Positions 8,326-16,151 of a DNA stretch of 64,000 nucleotides are shown piece by piece (position 1 is the first letter of the stretch; every line of letters starts with the position of its first letter). The position numbers and the translations under genes are program-made. Origin of the DNA: Paractinoplanes tereljensis (GTDB lineage Bacteria; Actinomycetota; Actinomycetes; Mycobacteriales; Micromonosporaceae). The notes beneath the pieces are model-generated. The model was given only the letters and a program-made list of their open reading frames with translations. It was not told the origin of the DNA and searched no databases. Location of the stretch: assembly GCF_016862435.1 (NCBI RefSeq), contig NZ_BOMY01000010.1, positions 38,371 through 102,370 of the forward strand, read 5' to 3'.

Positions 8326-8382
8326 CTACCCGCCCTTCGGCACGGTGACCTGGGTGATCAGGTCAAGCAGGAGAGTGAGCAT
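8326..8382 (-). CDS. 18-residue peptide gene
   Basis: A GGAG site 7 nt upstream precedes ATG at 8382, which opens the peptide MLTLLLDLITQVTVPKGG, ending in TAG at 8328-8326. The first 13 residues are hydrophobic with one Asp, the last five polar. It fills the gap between the secreted-protein gene (stop 8396) and the 216-residue gene (start 8322) with no room to spare. It could be a leader for translational coupling or a bioactive peptide. Evidence is limited to the ribosome site and tight packing. Confidence 0.45.
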   Translation of the reverse strand: MLTLLLDLITQVTVPKGG

Positions 8383-8395
8383 CGTGAGCTCCAGG

Positions 8396-8806
8396 TCAGA
8401 AGACGGCGATGGTGGTCTGGGTGATGTGGTAGGGACCCGGGTTGTCGGAGATCGCCGCGTACACCCACATGTCCCAGGTCATCGTGTTGCTGCCCTGCGG
8501 CGGGATCGCCCAGATGTTGGCCCGTGAGGTGGTGTTGACCTCCTCGGCCTCCACGAACCCCGGCCCGACCATCATCAGCGTGTAGGAGGGGCAGAAGATG
8601 CTCTGCGTCCAGCTCACCGTCAGATTCGCGCCGAACGGCACGCTGGTGACGACCACGCCGTTGGACTTGACAGTGATCTTGCCGCTGGACAGGTGGATGA
8701 ACTGGCACTGGTCGTCGGCGTAGGCGGGCGCGGCCGCCACCCCGAGCGTGCCGGCGGTCAGTGCCAGCGTGGCCAGCAGCGTCCCGATGATCCTGAGCCT
8801 CTTCAT
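8396..8806 (-). CDS. Secreted protein, first gene of the orphan cassette
   Basis: The 136-residue product begins MKRLRIIGTLLATLALTAGT and ends its signal peptide at about AAAPAYA-DD. The mature part is about 105 residues, apparently beta-rich (alternating hydrophobics such as GKITVKSNGVVVTSVPFG), with two cysteines (QCQF and IFCPS) that could pair. No catalytic motif was seen and the family was not recognised. ATG at 8806 is chosen over upstream starts because it directly opens the signal peptide and has a GGGGAA site. It is divergent from the STAND-WD40 gene, so the two promoters share the 230-bp gap. Confidence 0.75.
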   Translation of the reverse strand: MKRLRIIGTLLATLALTAGTLGVAAAPAYADDQCQFIHLSSGKITVKSNGVVVTSVPFGANLTVSWTQSIFCPSYTLMMVGPGFVEAEEVNTTSRANIWAIPPQGSNTMTWDMWVYAAISDNPGPYHITQTTIAVF

Positions 8807-8969
8807 CAACTCGTTCCCCGTTTCGGTTGTCGTCCGGCCATGACGGACTGCCGACTGTGGACAGTCCCCCGGCTGTCGCCTTTCGGCTATCGACGCCGGT
8901 CGGCCGCTGAAAGGATCGACCGGGATCATGGCCGGGCCGGTCAGTGCGCCCAGCAGACCTGTCCGGGGT

Positions 8970-8995
8970 GGTGTCCGGCGAGATTCCCGGACACC
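8970..8995. promoter_or_regulatory. Inverted repeat between secreted-protein and STAND genes
   Basis: GGTGTCCGG at 8970-8978 and CCGGACACC at 8987-8995 form a perfect 9-bp inverted repeat with an 8-nt spacer. Further half-site-like copies (TGTCCGG at 8960-8966 and CGGACAG at 8999-9005) flank it. It lies 42 bp before the GTG of the STAND gene. Such a cluster suggests a dimeric repressor or activator site controlling one or both divergent units. No core promoter was identified with confidence. Confidence 0.45.
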
Positions 8996-9036
8996 TCACG
9001 GACAGCCCACGGCGACATCGACATCCGGGAGCTGAC

Positions 9037-12000
9037 GTGGACGATCCGGTGCAGGACTTCGCGGTACGGCTACGCGGGCTGCAGGTCGACTCCGGCGGGC
9101 CCTCGGTGCGCGATCTGGAACGGCTGACCGACAAGGTCGGCAGCCCGTACACCCGGGGCACGATCCAGGACAAGCTGACCGGGCGGTCGACCGCGGCGTG
9201 GGAGTTCGTGGAGGCGTTCGTACGGGCCTGCGCCCTGCACGCGGGCACGCCGAGCGAGCCGGACCTGCGGCCGTGGCGGGGCTGGCACGCGCAGATGGCC
9301 CAGGAATTGGCGGCGGCGCGGTCCGGCCGGCGGCGCGGGGTGCGGCCGGAGGTGTGCCCGTACCGGGGGCTGGAGAGCTTCACGGCCGAACATGCCCAGT
9401 GGTTCCACGGGCGGGAGACGGCGGTGCAGCGGGTACTGGCCGGGCTGGCGGCCCACCGGCGAGGCGTGCTGCTGCTCGGGCCGTCCGGTGCGGGCAAGTC
9501 GTCGCTGGTGCAGGCGGGGGTGGTGCCGGCGCTGGCGGCGGGCCAGCTGCCGGGCGGGGACCGGTGGTCGGTGGTGTCGGCCCGGCCGGGAGACGACCTC
9601 GCCGTCGCGGCCCCCACCGGCACCGACAGCCGGACGCTGCTGGTGGTGGACCAGTTCGAGGAGCTGCTGACCCCGGCCTCGGACCGCGAGGCCCTCGACC
9701 GGCTCACCGGGCTGGTCGGCCGACCCGGCCTGACCGTCCTGCTGATCATGCGGGACGACTTCTATCCGCGGCTGGCCTCGCAGGCGCCCGGCCTGCTGGA
9801 GGCGCTGGCCCTGGTCAACGTCCCGGCGACGCTGACCGTGCGGGACCTGCGCGACATCGTCACCCGCCCGGCCGAGGCGGTAGGCCTGCAGGTGCAGGAC
9901 GGCCTGACCGACCGGATCGTCGCCGACGTGCTCAGCGCCGACCCGGACGCCGTCGAGGCCCGGCACTGCCCGACCACCGTCCTGCCACTGCTGGAGCTGA
10001 CCCTGCAGCAGTTGTGGCAACGGCGGCAGGGTGGCGTGCTGACCCACGACGCCTATCAGCGGGTCGGCGGCGTGACCGGCGGCCTGGCGACGTGGTGCGA
10101 CACGGTGCTGGAGCAGTTGCCGGCCGCGCGGCAGGGCGTGGCGCGGGAGTTGCTGACCGCGCTGGTCCGGCCCGCCGACGACGCCCACCGGGTGCCGGCC
10201 GTCCGGCAGCAGGTGCCGCTGTCGGCGCTGCGGGAGCTGGCCCTGCCGCCGGATCCGGCGGTCGGCGCGCTCCCGCCGCACCGGATGGTCGACGAGGTTC
10301 TGGGGGTCCTGACCGCGCACCGGGTGGTGACGACCCGGATCGTCCAGCCGGGTGCGGGACCCGGGGTGCCGGTGGCCGAACTCGTGCACGACTCGCTGAT
10401 CCGGGACTGGGGCGCGCTGCGCGGCTGGGTGGAGCAGGACCACCGCTTCCAGGACTGGCTGCGCCGCGCCGGGGAGCAGTACGCCCGCTGGAGCGCCCAC
10501 CGCGACCCGGGCGACCTGTTGCGCGGCACCGATCTGGCCGAGGGAGCGGACTGGTCGGCGCGCAGACGGCTGCCGGCCGCGACCGCGGAGCTGCTGGCGG
10601 CGAGCCGGGCGCATCAACGGTCCGGCGAGCGGCGGTCCCGCAGGTTCACCGCGGTGCTGGCGGCGCTGCTGGTGGTGGCGCTGGTGGCGACGGGGCTGGC
10701 ACTGCTGCAGCGCTCGACGGCGGTGGACGCGCGGCGGGTGGCCCTGTCCCGTCAGCTGGCCGCGCAGTCGGCGGCGCTGCTCGGCTCGGACCCGGACCTG
10801 GCCGCGCTGCTGGCGGTGCGGGCTTATCGGACCGAGCCGACGGCCGAGGCGACGAGCAGCCTCTACGCGGCCTCGGCCCGCCCGCTGCGGCGCCGGTTGA
10901 CCGGGCACACCGAGCTGGTGCGGGCGGTGGCCTTCAGCCCGGACGGGCGGACCCTGGTCAGCGCCGGCGACGACAACACCGCGCGGCTCTGGGACGCCGC
11001 CGGCGGCCGAACCCTGGCCGTGCTCACCGGACACACGAAGCCCGCGCTGTCGGTGGCGTTCAGCCCGGACGGCGCCTCGGTCGCGGTCGGCTCGAACGAC
11101 CATTCGGTGCTGATCTGGCCCACCGCCGGTGGCGGCCCGGTCAGCACCCTGACCGGCCACACCGGCTCGATCTACTCGCTCGCCTTCGCCCCCGACGGGC
11201 AGACCCTGGCCACCGGTGGCGGCGACCGCACGATCCGGCTCTGGGACGTCGCGAGTGGACAGACCCGCCGCACGCTGACCGGCCACACCGGGATCATCTA
11301 CGCGCTGGCCTACAGCCCCGACGGCCGCACCTTGGCCACCGCGAGCGTCGACAGCACGGTCCGACTGTGGGACGTCGCCACCGGCACGGTGCGCCGCACC
11401 CTGCGCGGCCACGACGGCTCCGTGCTCGGGGTCAGCTTCAGCCCGGACGGGCGCACCCTCGCCACCGGCGGCCAGGACAAGACCGTGCGGCTGTGGGACG
11501 TCGCGAGCGGACGAAGCAGGGCGACGATCACCGGCCACGCCAGCTACGTGTACTCGGTCGCGTTCAGCCCCGACGGGCACACCCTGGCCACCGCCAGCGA
11601 CGACAACACCGCCCGGCTCTGGGACGTGGCCACCGGCCGGCCGCTGACCAGCCTCGCCGGCGCCTCGATGGCGGTTGCGTTCAGCACCGACGGCGACACC
11701 CTCGCCACCGCGGGCGTCGACGGCTCGGTCCGGCTCTGGGACGTGGCCGCCGGCCGGCCCCGCAGCACGCTTACCGATCCGGGCAATCCGGCCTACGCGG
11801 TCGCGTACAGCCCGGACGGGCGCACGCTGGCCACCGCCGGTGAGAAGGGCACGGTCACGGTGTGGGATCTGCCCGGCGGGCCGAAGCGGACCATCCTGAC
11901 CGGGCACACCGGGGAGGTGCTGGCGCTCGCCTTCGCCCCGGACGGCCGCAGCATCGCCTCGACCGGCCACGACGGCACGATCCGCGTCTGGGACGTCGCC

Positions 12001-12753
12001 GGCGGCCCGGCCCGGACCGTCCTCGACGGAGACGAATCCCGCCCCGCGCTGGCCGTCGCGTTCAGCCCCGACGGGCGTCTGCTCGCCACCGCCGGCGACG
12101 ACCGTACCGCCCGGCTCTGGCAGCTGCCCAGCGGCCGGCTGCAGGCCACGCTCACCGGCCACCTCGCCCCGGTGACCTCGGTGGCGTTCTCCCCGGACGG
12201 GCGCACCCTGGCCACCGGCGGCATCGACCGCGCGGTCCGCCTCTGGGAGGTCGCGGACGGCCGGCTGCGCGCCAAACTCACCGGCCACACCAACGCGATC
12301 GGCAGCGTGGCGTTCAGCCCGGACGGGCACACCGTCGCCTCCGCCGGCACCGACGGCACCACCCGCCTGTGGGACGTCGGCAGCGGCCAGCAGCGCGCCA
12401 CCCTCACCGGCCACGACGGCGCCGTGAACGCGGTCGCTTTCAGCCCCGACGGCCGCACGCTGGCCACCGGCGGCGAGGACACGACGGCCCGCCTGTGGGA
12501 CGTGGCCGGCGGCCGCCCGCTGACCCGCACCGGCCACACCGGCCCGGTGTGGGCACTCGCCTTCAGCCCCGACGGCCGGACCCTGGCGACCACGGCCGGT
12601 GCGGACGGCATCGTGCGCCTGTGGGACGTCACCCTCCAGGCCCCGCCCGCCGCCATCGACAAGATCTGCCGCGCGGTCGGCCGCGACCTCACCGACCAGG
12701 AACGCGCCCTGTACCTGCCGGCCAACGACCCGCGCAGCCCCCTCTGCTCCTGA
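9037..12753 (+). CDS. STAND ATPase (nSTAND1-type) with WD40 propellers
   Basis: The 1238-residue protein has, in order, a helical N-terminal module resembling the HTH-like head of actinobacterial WD40 proteins (1-95), then CPYRGLESF (about 107). Walker A LGPSGAGKSS lies near 148 and Walker B LLVVDQFEELL near 201, followed by a winged-helix/ARM-like region. One membrane helix (about 537-557, AVLAALLVVALVATG) precedes 14 WD40 repeats (about 620-1205), enough for two seven-bladed propellers. A conserved tail reads CRAVGRDLTDQERALYL. GTG at 9037 has a GGGAG site 5 nt away. STAND proteins are ligand-gated oligomerising switches; the propeller would sense a target and the N-terminus or a partner would act. 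A partner could be the divergent cassette. Confidence 0.93.
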   Translation: MDDPVQDFAVRLRGLQVDSGGPSVRDLERLTDKVGSPYTRGTIQDKLTGRSTAAWEFVEAFVRACALHAGTPSEPDLRPWRGWHAQMAQELAAARSGRRRGVRPEVCPYRGLESFTAEHAQWFHGRETAVQRVLAGLAAHRRGVLLLGPSGAGKSSLVQAGVVPALAAGQLPGGDRWSVVSARPGDDLAVAAPTGTDSRTLLVVDQFEELLTPASDREALDRLTGLVGRPGLTVLLIMRDDFYPRLASQAPGLLEALALVNVPATLTVRDLRDIVTRPAEAVGLQVQDGLTDRIVADVLSADPDAVEARHCPTTVLPLLELTLQQLWQRRQGGVLTHDAYQRVGGVTGGLATWCDTVLEQLPAARQGVARELLTALVRPADDAHRVPAVRQQVPLSALRELALPPDPAVGALPPHRMVDEVLGVLTAHRVVTTRIVQPGAGPGVPVAELVHDSLIRDWGALRGWVEQDHRFQDWLRRAGEQYARWSAHRDPGDLLRGTDLAEGADWSARRRLPAATAELLAASRAHQRSGERRSRRFTAVLAALLVVALVATGLALLQRSTAVDARRVALSRQLAAQSAALLGSDPDLAALLAVRAYRTEPTAEATSSLYAASARPLRRRLTGHTELVRAVAFSPDGRTLVSAGDDNTARLWDAAGGRTLAVLTGHTKPALSVAFSPDGASVAVGSNDHSVLIWPTAGGGPVSTLTGHTGSIYSLAFAPDGQTLATGGGDRTIRLWDVASGQTRRTLTGHTGIIYALAYSPDGRTLATASVDSTVRLWDVATGTVRRTLRGHDGSVLGVSFSPDGRTLATGGQDKTVRLWDVASGRSRATITGHASYVYSVAFSPDGHTLATASDDNTARLWDVATGRPLTSLAGASMAVAFSTDGDTLATAGVDGSVRLWDVAAGRPRSTLTDPGNPAYAVAYSPDGRTLATAGEKGTVTVWDLPGGPKRTILTGHTGEVLALAFAPDGRSIASTGHDGTIRVWDVAGGPARTVLDGDESRPALAVAFSPDGRLLATAGDDRTARLWQLPSGRLQATLTGHLAPVTSVAFSPDGRTLATGGIDRAVRLWEVADGRLRAKLTGHTNAIGSVAFSPDGHTVASAGTDGTTRLWDVGSGQQRATLTGHDGAVNAVAFSPDGRTLATGGEDTTARLWDVAGGRPLTRTGHTGPVWALAFSPDGRTLATTAGADGIVRLWDVTLQAPPAAIDKICRAVGRDLTDQERALYLPANDPRSPLCS

Positions 12754-12760
12754 CAAAAGG

Positions 12761-12794
12761 GGCACAGCGCCGGGCCGCCACCCGGCGCTGTGCC
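12761..12794 (+). terminator. Hairpin terminator after the STAND-WD40 gene
   Basis: GGCACAGCGCCGGG (12761-12774) and its exact complement (12781-12794) form a 14-bp stem with a 6-nt loop, beginning 8 nt after the stop codon. There is no U-tract, as is usual for actinobacterial terminators. Confidence 0.8.
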
Positions 12795-13005
12795 GTCTCA
12801 ACACCGACGAAGAGGAAGAACTCCGACGCCGGGGAGCATCTGACGCCCCGATGAACGGGGCGTGCCGGCGGATCTGGGAGCACTCCCAATCTTGAAGGTT
12901 TCCAGTAATCCGGCCGCCAACGTAACGCCCATCTTCGATGCGCGTCCATTAGGAGGTCCTTAAATCTGACCGGGAATCAGCAACTCGTCACACTGGGCGA
13001 CGCCC
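12795..13005. other. Intergenic, no gene seen
   Basis: About 210 bases between the hairpin and the ArsR promoter. The composition is slightly lower in GC than the surroundings near 12890-12970. No supported open frame, RNA gene or repeat was found. Confidence 0.5.
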
Positions 13006-13041
13006 TTGACATGTGACCTTTTGGTCACCTAACTTAGCGTC
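13006..13041 (+). promoter_or_regulatory. Promoter and palindromic operator of the ArsR gene
   Basis: TTGACA (13006-13011) and TAACTT (13030-13035) are spaced by 18 nt. The perfect palindrome GTGACCTTTTGGTCAC (13013-13028) fills the spacer, an ideal place for a repressor to block polymerase. The expected transcription start coincides with the ATG at 13042, so the mRNA is probably leaderless. The ArsR protein encoded just downstream is the natural candidate for binding the palindrome (autoregulation). Confidence 0.7.
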
Positions 13042-13365
13042 ATGGATGACGACGACCGAGTGTTCAAGGCACTCGCCGACCCGAGTCGTCGGTTCCTGCT
13101 CGATCTGCTCTTCGAGCGGGACGGTCGCACCCTCGGCGAGCTGGAGTCCGAGCTCCCGATGACCCGTTTCGGGGTCGCCAAGCACCTCAAGGTGCTCGAG
13201 GAGGCGGGGCTCGTCGTCCCTCGCCGGTCCGGCCGGGAAAAGCTGCACTTCCTCAACCCCGTCCCGATCCGGCTGATCCACGACCGGTGGATCGACAAGT
13301 ACACCGAGCACCACGTCACGACTCTCATCGATCTCAAGAACGCGCTGGAGGAGGACCAACCATGA
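13042..13365 (+). CDS. ArsR-family transcriptional regulator
   Basis: The 107-residue winged-helix protein starts RVFKALADPSRRFLLDLLFE and has the recognition region MTRFGVAKHLKVLEEAGLVV, then a wing (RRSGREKLHFLNP). It lacks the metal-binding CxC box of metal sensors. It is of the type paired with AHSA1/SRPBCC genes, which sense small organic molecules or act constitutively. No ribosome site exists upstream, and the promoter places the transcript start at the ATG. Its TGA overlaps the ATG of the SRPBCC gene. It is probably an autorepressor through the palindrome at 13013-13028. Confidence 0.92.
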   Translation: MDDDDRVFKALADPSRRFLLDLLFERDGRTLGELESELPMTRFGVAKHLKVLEEAGLVVPRRSGREKLHFLNPVPIRLIHDRWIDKYTEHHVTTLIDLKNALEEDQP

Positions 13366-13868
13366 GCGACACGACTCAGGTCTACCGGGTCTGGATCAAG
13401 GCCACGCCGGAGCGGATCTGGGCGGCCATCACAGATCCCGAGTGGAACTCTCGGTATGCGTACCAGTCGCCCGGTTACTACGAGTTGCACAAGGGCGGGT
13501 CATTCCGCCAGGCGGCCACCGCGGAGATGAAGGAGTTCGGCAAGGCCGGCGGCTTCGAGGTGCCGGACACGATCGTGGACGGCGAGGTGCTCGAGGCCGA
13601 TCCGCCGCGGCGGCTGGTCCAGACCTGGCGGATGCTGATGGACCCGACCACGGCGGCCGAGCCGTTCACGACGCTCACCTACGAGATCGAAGAAGCCAAG
13701 ATGCAGCCGGGCGTCTACAAGCTGACCGTCACGCACGAACTGACCGGCGCACCGGCCACCGCCGCGATGGTGGCCGGCACCGAGGACAGCGGGGCCGGAG
13801 GTGGCTGGGCGTGGATCCTCAGCGACCTGAAGACGCTGGTGGAGACGGGTAAGAACCTCGTCGAATGA
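13362..13868 (+). CDS. AHSA1/SRPBCC-domain protein
   Basis: The 168-residue product begins QVYRVWIKATPERIWAAITD, the standard start of activator-of-Hsp90-like SRPBCC domains. It continues with a helix-grip fold through LVQTWRMLMDP and ends with the long C-terminal helix WAWILSDLKTLVETGKNL. These domains bind hydrophobic small molecules; ArsR-AHSA1 pairs are common in Actinobacteria, but their ligands are mostly unknown. ATG at 13362 overlaps the ArsR stop. A hairpin follows the gene, so the two genes form a closed operon. Confidence 0.9.
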   Translation: MSDTTQVYRVWIKATPERIWAAITDPEWNSRYAYQSPGYYELHKGGSFRQAATAEMKEFGKAGGFEVPDTIVDGEVLEADPPRRLVQTWRMLMDPTTAAEPFTTLTYEIEEAKMQPGVYKLTVTHELTGAPATAAMVAGTEDSGAGGGWAWILSDLKTLVETGKNLVE

Positions 13869-13884
13869 CGCATGCTGCCGGTTC

Positions 13885-13906
13885 GGCCCACCGACAGCGG
13901 TGGGCC
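13885..13906 (+). terminator. Hairpin after the ArsR-SRPBCC operon
   Basis: GGCCCACCG (13885-13893) and CGGTGGGCC (13898-13906) make a perfect 9-bp stem with a 4-nt loop, 16 nt after the stop codon, without a U-tract. Confidence 0.65.
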
Positions 13907-13926
13907 GGGCCGGGTAACCTCCGCGC

Positions 13927-14043
13927 ATGACCTGGCTCTGGAGTTCACTCATCGTGATCGGCGCAGCCATGATCCTGGCCGCGTTCTGGCCGAGCATCCG
14001 CGGCCGCAAGAAGAAAGACGAAAACGAGGAAGGCGTCGGATAG
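13927..14043 (+). CDS. 38-residue single-helix membrane peptide
   Basis: ATG at 13927 opens a peptide with one strong hydrophobic helix (WLWSSLIVIGAAMILAAFW) followed by a basic then acidic tail (IRGRKKKDENEEGVG). The layout, helix then positively charged stop-transfer segment, is that of a real small membrane protein. It sits alone between an operon terminator and the GntR gene. The ribosome site is weak. Function unknown. Confidence 0.55.
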   Translation: MTWLWSSLIVIGAAMILAAFWPSIRGRKKKDENEEGVG

Positions 14044-14074
14044 CGATTTCCCCCGGGCTGGCACACTGCCAAGG

Positions 14075-14710
14075 GTGAGCGACGAAGAGCTGGAGACGTA
14101 CAGCCTCGTCGAGCTTGCCGTCGACCGGCTGCGGCGAGACATCTTGAGCGGGCGGAGCGATCCCGGCGAACGGCTCGTCGAGGAGCAACTGACCCGCCGT
14201 CTGGGCATCAGCCGGGCCCCGTTGCGCGAGGCCATGCGGCTTCTCGCCCAGCAGGGGCTGGTCGAGCACATCCCACGCCGGGGTGCGCGGGTGGCCACCC
14301 TCTCCGACGAGGACGTGGCCGAGCTCTACGAGGTGCGCGACGTCCTGGAGCGGCACGCGGTCGCCGCGATGCCGGCCCAACCCGACCTGACCGGGCTCCG
14401 CGCGGCGCTCGCGGTGATGCGCAAGGCCACCGAGGCGGACGACCGCCTGGAGCTGGCGAACGCGCACCGGCGGTTCCACACCGAGGTGGTGCGGCTCGGC
14501 GGCAACCGGCAGCTGGCCGATCTGTACGGGTCGGTCCTGGTGCGGATCCAGCTCTACATGGCGGTCAACATGCGGCGTGAGGCCGAGACCGCACGGGCCG
14601 AGGACGGCGTGGTGCGGCACGAACGCCTGTTCGCGGCGGTGGAGCGCGGCGACTCGGCCGGCATCCTGAAGGCGCTCGGCGAGCACGGCGCCCGGGCCTA
14701 CCTGGCCTAG
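14075..14710 (+). CDS. GntR-family (FCD-type) regulator of the biuret cluster
   Basis: The 211-residue protein has a GntR winged helix (LRRDILSGRSDPGERLVEEQ, then LGISRAPLREAMRLLAQQGL and a PRRGARVA wing) in residues 1-75. An all-helical FCD effector domain follows, with probable metal or ligand residues (EVRDVLERHAV, AHRRFHTEVV, H near 190). FCD regulators usually repress adjacent catabolic genes until an organic acid or substrate binds. The next gene starts 83 nt downstream, and a perfect palindrome lies in that gap. The GTG start lacks a clear ribosome site, so translation could be leaderless. Confidence 0.9.
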   Translation: MSDEELETYSLVELAVDRLRRDILSGRSDPGERLVEEQLTRRLGISRAPLREAMRLLAQQGLVEHIPRRGARVATLSDEDVAELYEVRDVLERHAVAAMPAQPDLTGLRAALAVMRKATEADDRLELANAHRRFHTEVVRLGGNRQLADLYGSVLVRIQLYMAVNMRREAETARAEDGVVRHERLFAAVERGDSAGILKALGEHGARAYLA

Positions 14711-14773
14711 CGCAAGCCGCAAAAACACAGCGGGAAACGGCGACGTTACAAAACGAAGCTGTCGCCGAAACAG

Positions 14774-14787
14774 GATTGTCGACAATC
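14774..14787. promoter_or_regulatory. Candidate GntR operator
   Basis: GATTGTCGACAATC is a perfect 14-bp palindrome immediately upstream of the amidase start. Its TTGTCGACAA core has the TNGT...ACNA character of FadR/FCD-type operators. It sits 7 nt before the preferred GTG at 14794 and overlaps an alternative TTG start, so a bound regulator would block transcription of the whole catabolic operon. Confidence 0.65.
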
Positions 14788-14793
14788 GACGGT

Positions 14794-16137
14794 GTGGAAG
14801 CACACGAGGTCGTCGAGGAGACGCTCGCCCGGGTGAGCGCCAGTGAGGGTGTCTGGATAAGCACCTTCACCGCCGCTCAGCTGCACGAACGCGTGAACGA
14901 GATCGATCCCGCGCTGCCCCTGGCCGGGGTGACGTTCGCGGTGAAGGACAACATCGACGTCGCGGGACTGCCCACCACGGCCGCCTGCCCCGGCTTCGCC
15001 TACCGGCCGGAACGGAACGCCCCGGTCGTGCAGAGGCTGCTAGACGCCGGCGCGATCGTGGTCGGCAAGACCAATCTCGACCAGTTCGCCACCGGGCTGA
15101 CCGGCGCCCGCTCCCCGTACGACAGTCCGGAGAGCGTCTTCGGCGGTGGGCTGATCTCCGGCGGATCGAGTTCCGGGTCGGCGGTCGCGGTCGCCAACAA
15201 GACCGTCGCGTTCTCGCTCGGCACCGACACGGCCGGCTCCGGCCGGGTGCCGGCCGCCCTCAACGGGATCGTCGGGATCAAGCCGACCCGCGGCCTGCTC
15301 AGCACTCTCGGCGTCGTGCCGGCCTGCCGATCGCTGGACTGCGTCTCGATCTTCGCGCCCGACCTCGACCTGGCCGGCCGGGTGCTGCGGGCGACACGTG
15401 GCCGGGTCGAGACGGATCCGTGGTCACGCGAGGGGAACCGGCCCCTGATCGCGGCACCGAAGGTCGCCGTACCGGAAAGCCTTGATTTTTTTGGAGATGC
15501 CGGGCAGGAGAAAGCGTTCGCGCGTTTCACCGGCGACCTGACGGTCGACATCGGACCATTGCTGGAAGCCGGTGACCTGCTCTATCGCGGGCCGTGGGTG
15601 GCCGAACGGCTGGCCGACCTCGGCGAGTTCCTCGCCGACCGGCCCGACGCGTTCCTGCCGATCACCAAACAAATTCTGGAGACCGGGTACGGGTTCAGCG
15701 CCGCCGATGCCTTCCGCGCCCAGCACCGCCTTCAGGAGCTGAAACGCCAGGCCGACCGGATCTGGCAGCAGGCTGACGTGCTGGTCCTGCCGACGATCGG
15801 CACCACGTACACGCACGCCGAGATCGCCGAGGACCCGGTCGGCCGCAATCTCAACCTGGGCCGCTACACCCAGTTCGCGAACCTGCTGGACATGGCCGCG
15901 GTGACCGTGCCGAACGGGTTCACCGCCGACGGCCGGCCCGCCTCGCTGACCCTGTTCGGCCCGGCCTTCAGCGACGAGACGCTGATGCTCTACGCCCGCT
16001 CGCTGCCGGTCGACGACAGCATGGCCGGGTCGCACTCGAGGACGGCACCGAGGTCACCGGCTTCCGCTGCGAGGGATACGCGGCGACCGGTGCCCAGGAC
16101 ATCACCGCCGGCGGCGGCTGGCGGAACTTCCGGTTGA
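14794..16137 (+). CDS. Allophanate-hydrolase-type amidase lacking its normal C-terminal domain
   Basis: An amidase-signature enzyme of about 447 residues. The Ser-cisSer-Lys triad is present: Lys in [20 protein letters not shown], cis-Ser in [11 protein letters not shown], and the nucleophile in [17 protein letters not shown]. Allophanate hydrolase (AtzF) signatures continue through [20 protein letters not shown]. Allophanate hydrolase turns allophanate into two NH3 and two CO2. The amidase domain is complete to about residue 408, but the last 37 residues are out-of-frame sequence instead of the usual domain of 120 or more residues; its tail survives in another frame just downstream. The isolated amidase domain of AtzF has been reported as active, so function may persist. 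GTG at 14794 is preferred over TTG at 14776. Confidence 0.85.
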   Translation: MEAHEVVEETLARVSASEGVWISTFTAAQLHERVNEIDPALPLAGVTFAVKDNIDVAGLPTTAACPGFAYRPERNAPVVQRLLDAGAIVVGKTNLDQFATGLTGARSPYDSPESVFGGGLISGGSSSGSAVAVANKTVAFSLGTDTAGSGRVPAALNGIVGIKPTRGLLSTLGVVPACRSLDCVSIFAPDLDLAGRVLRATRGRVETDPWSREGNRPLIAAPKVAVPESLDFFGDAGQEKAFARFTGDLTVDIGPLLEAGDLLYRGPWVAERLADLGEFLADRPDAFLPITKQILETGYGFSAADAFRAQHRLQELKRQADRIWQQADVLVLPTIGTTYTHAEIAEDPVGRNLNLGRYTQFANLLDMAAVTVPNGFTADGRPASLTLFGPAFSDETLMLYARSLPVDDSMAGSHSRTAPRSPASAARDTRRPVPRTSPPAAAGGTSG

Positions 16138-16151
16138 AAGGAGCGAACTGA
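16029..16151 (+). pseudogene. Residual C-terminal domain of allophanate hydrolase
   Basis: In the frame shifted from the amidase, residues [20 protein letters not shown], then [14 protein letters not shown], match the end of the AtzF C-terminal domain. That domain's family motif is roughly VxLxDGxxVxGFxCE, then GAxDIxxxGGW. The frame ends in TGA at 16149-16151, which overlaps the ATG of the biuret hydrolase. That overlap suggests the original long gene was coupled to it. About 80-100 residues and the frame between amidase and remnant are lost. Confidence 0.75.

Noticed and set aside
9070..12804. A 1244-codon open frame on the minus strand, opposite the STAND-WD40 gene
   Set aside because: It lies antisense to a clearly real repeat protein, has no domain and no ribosome site, and arises from the high GC content and periodic repeats.
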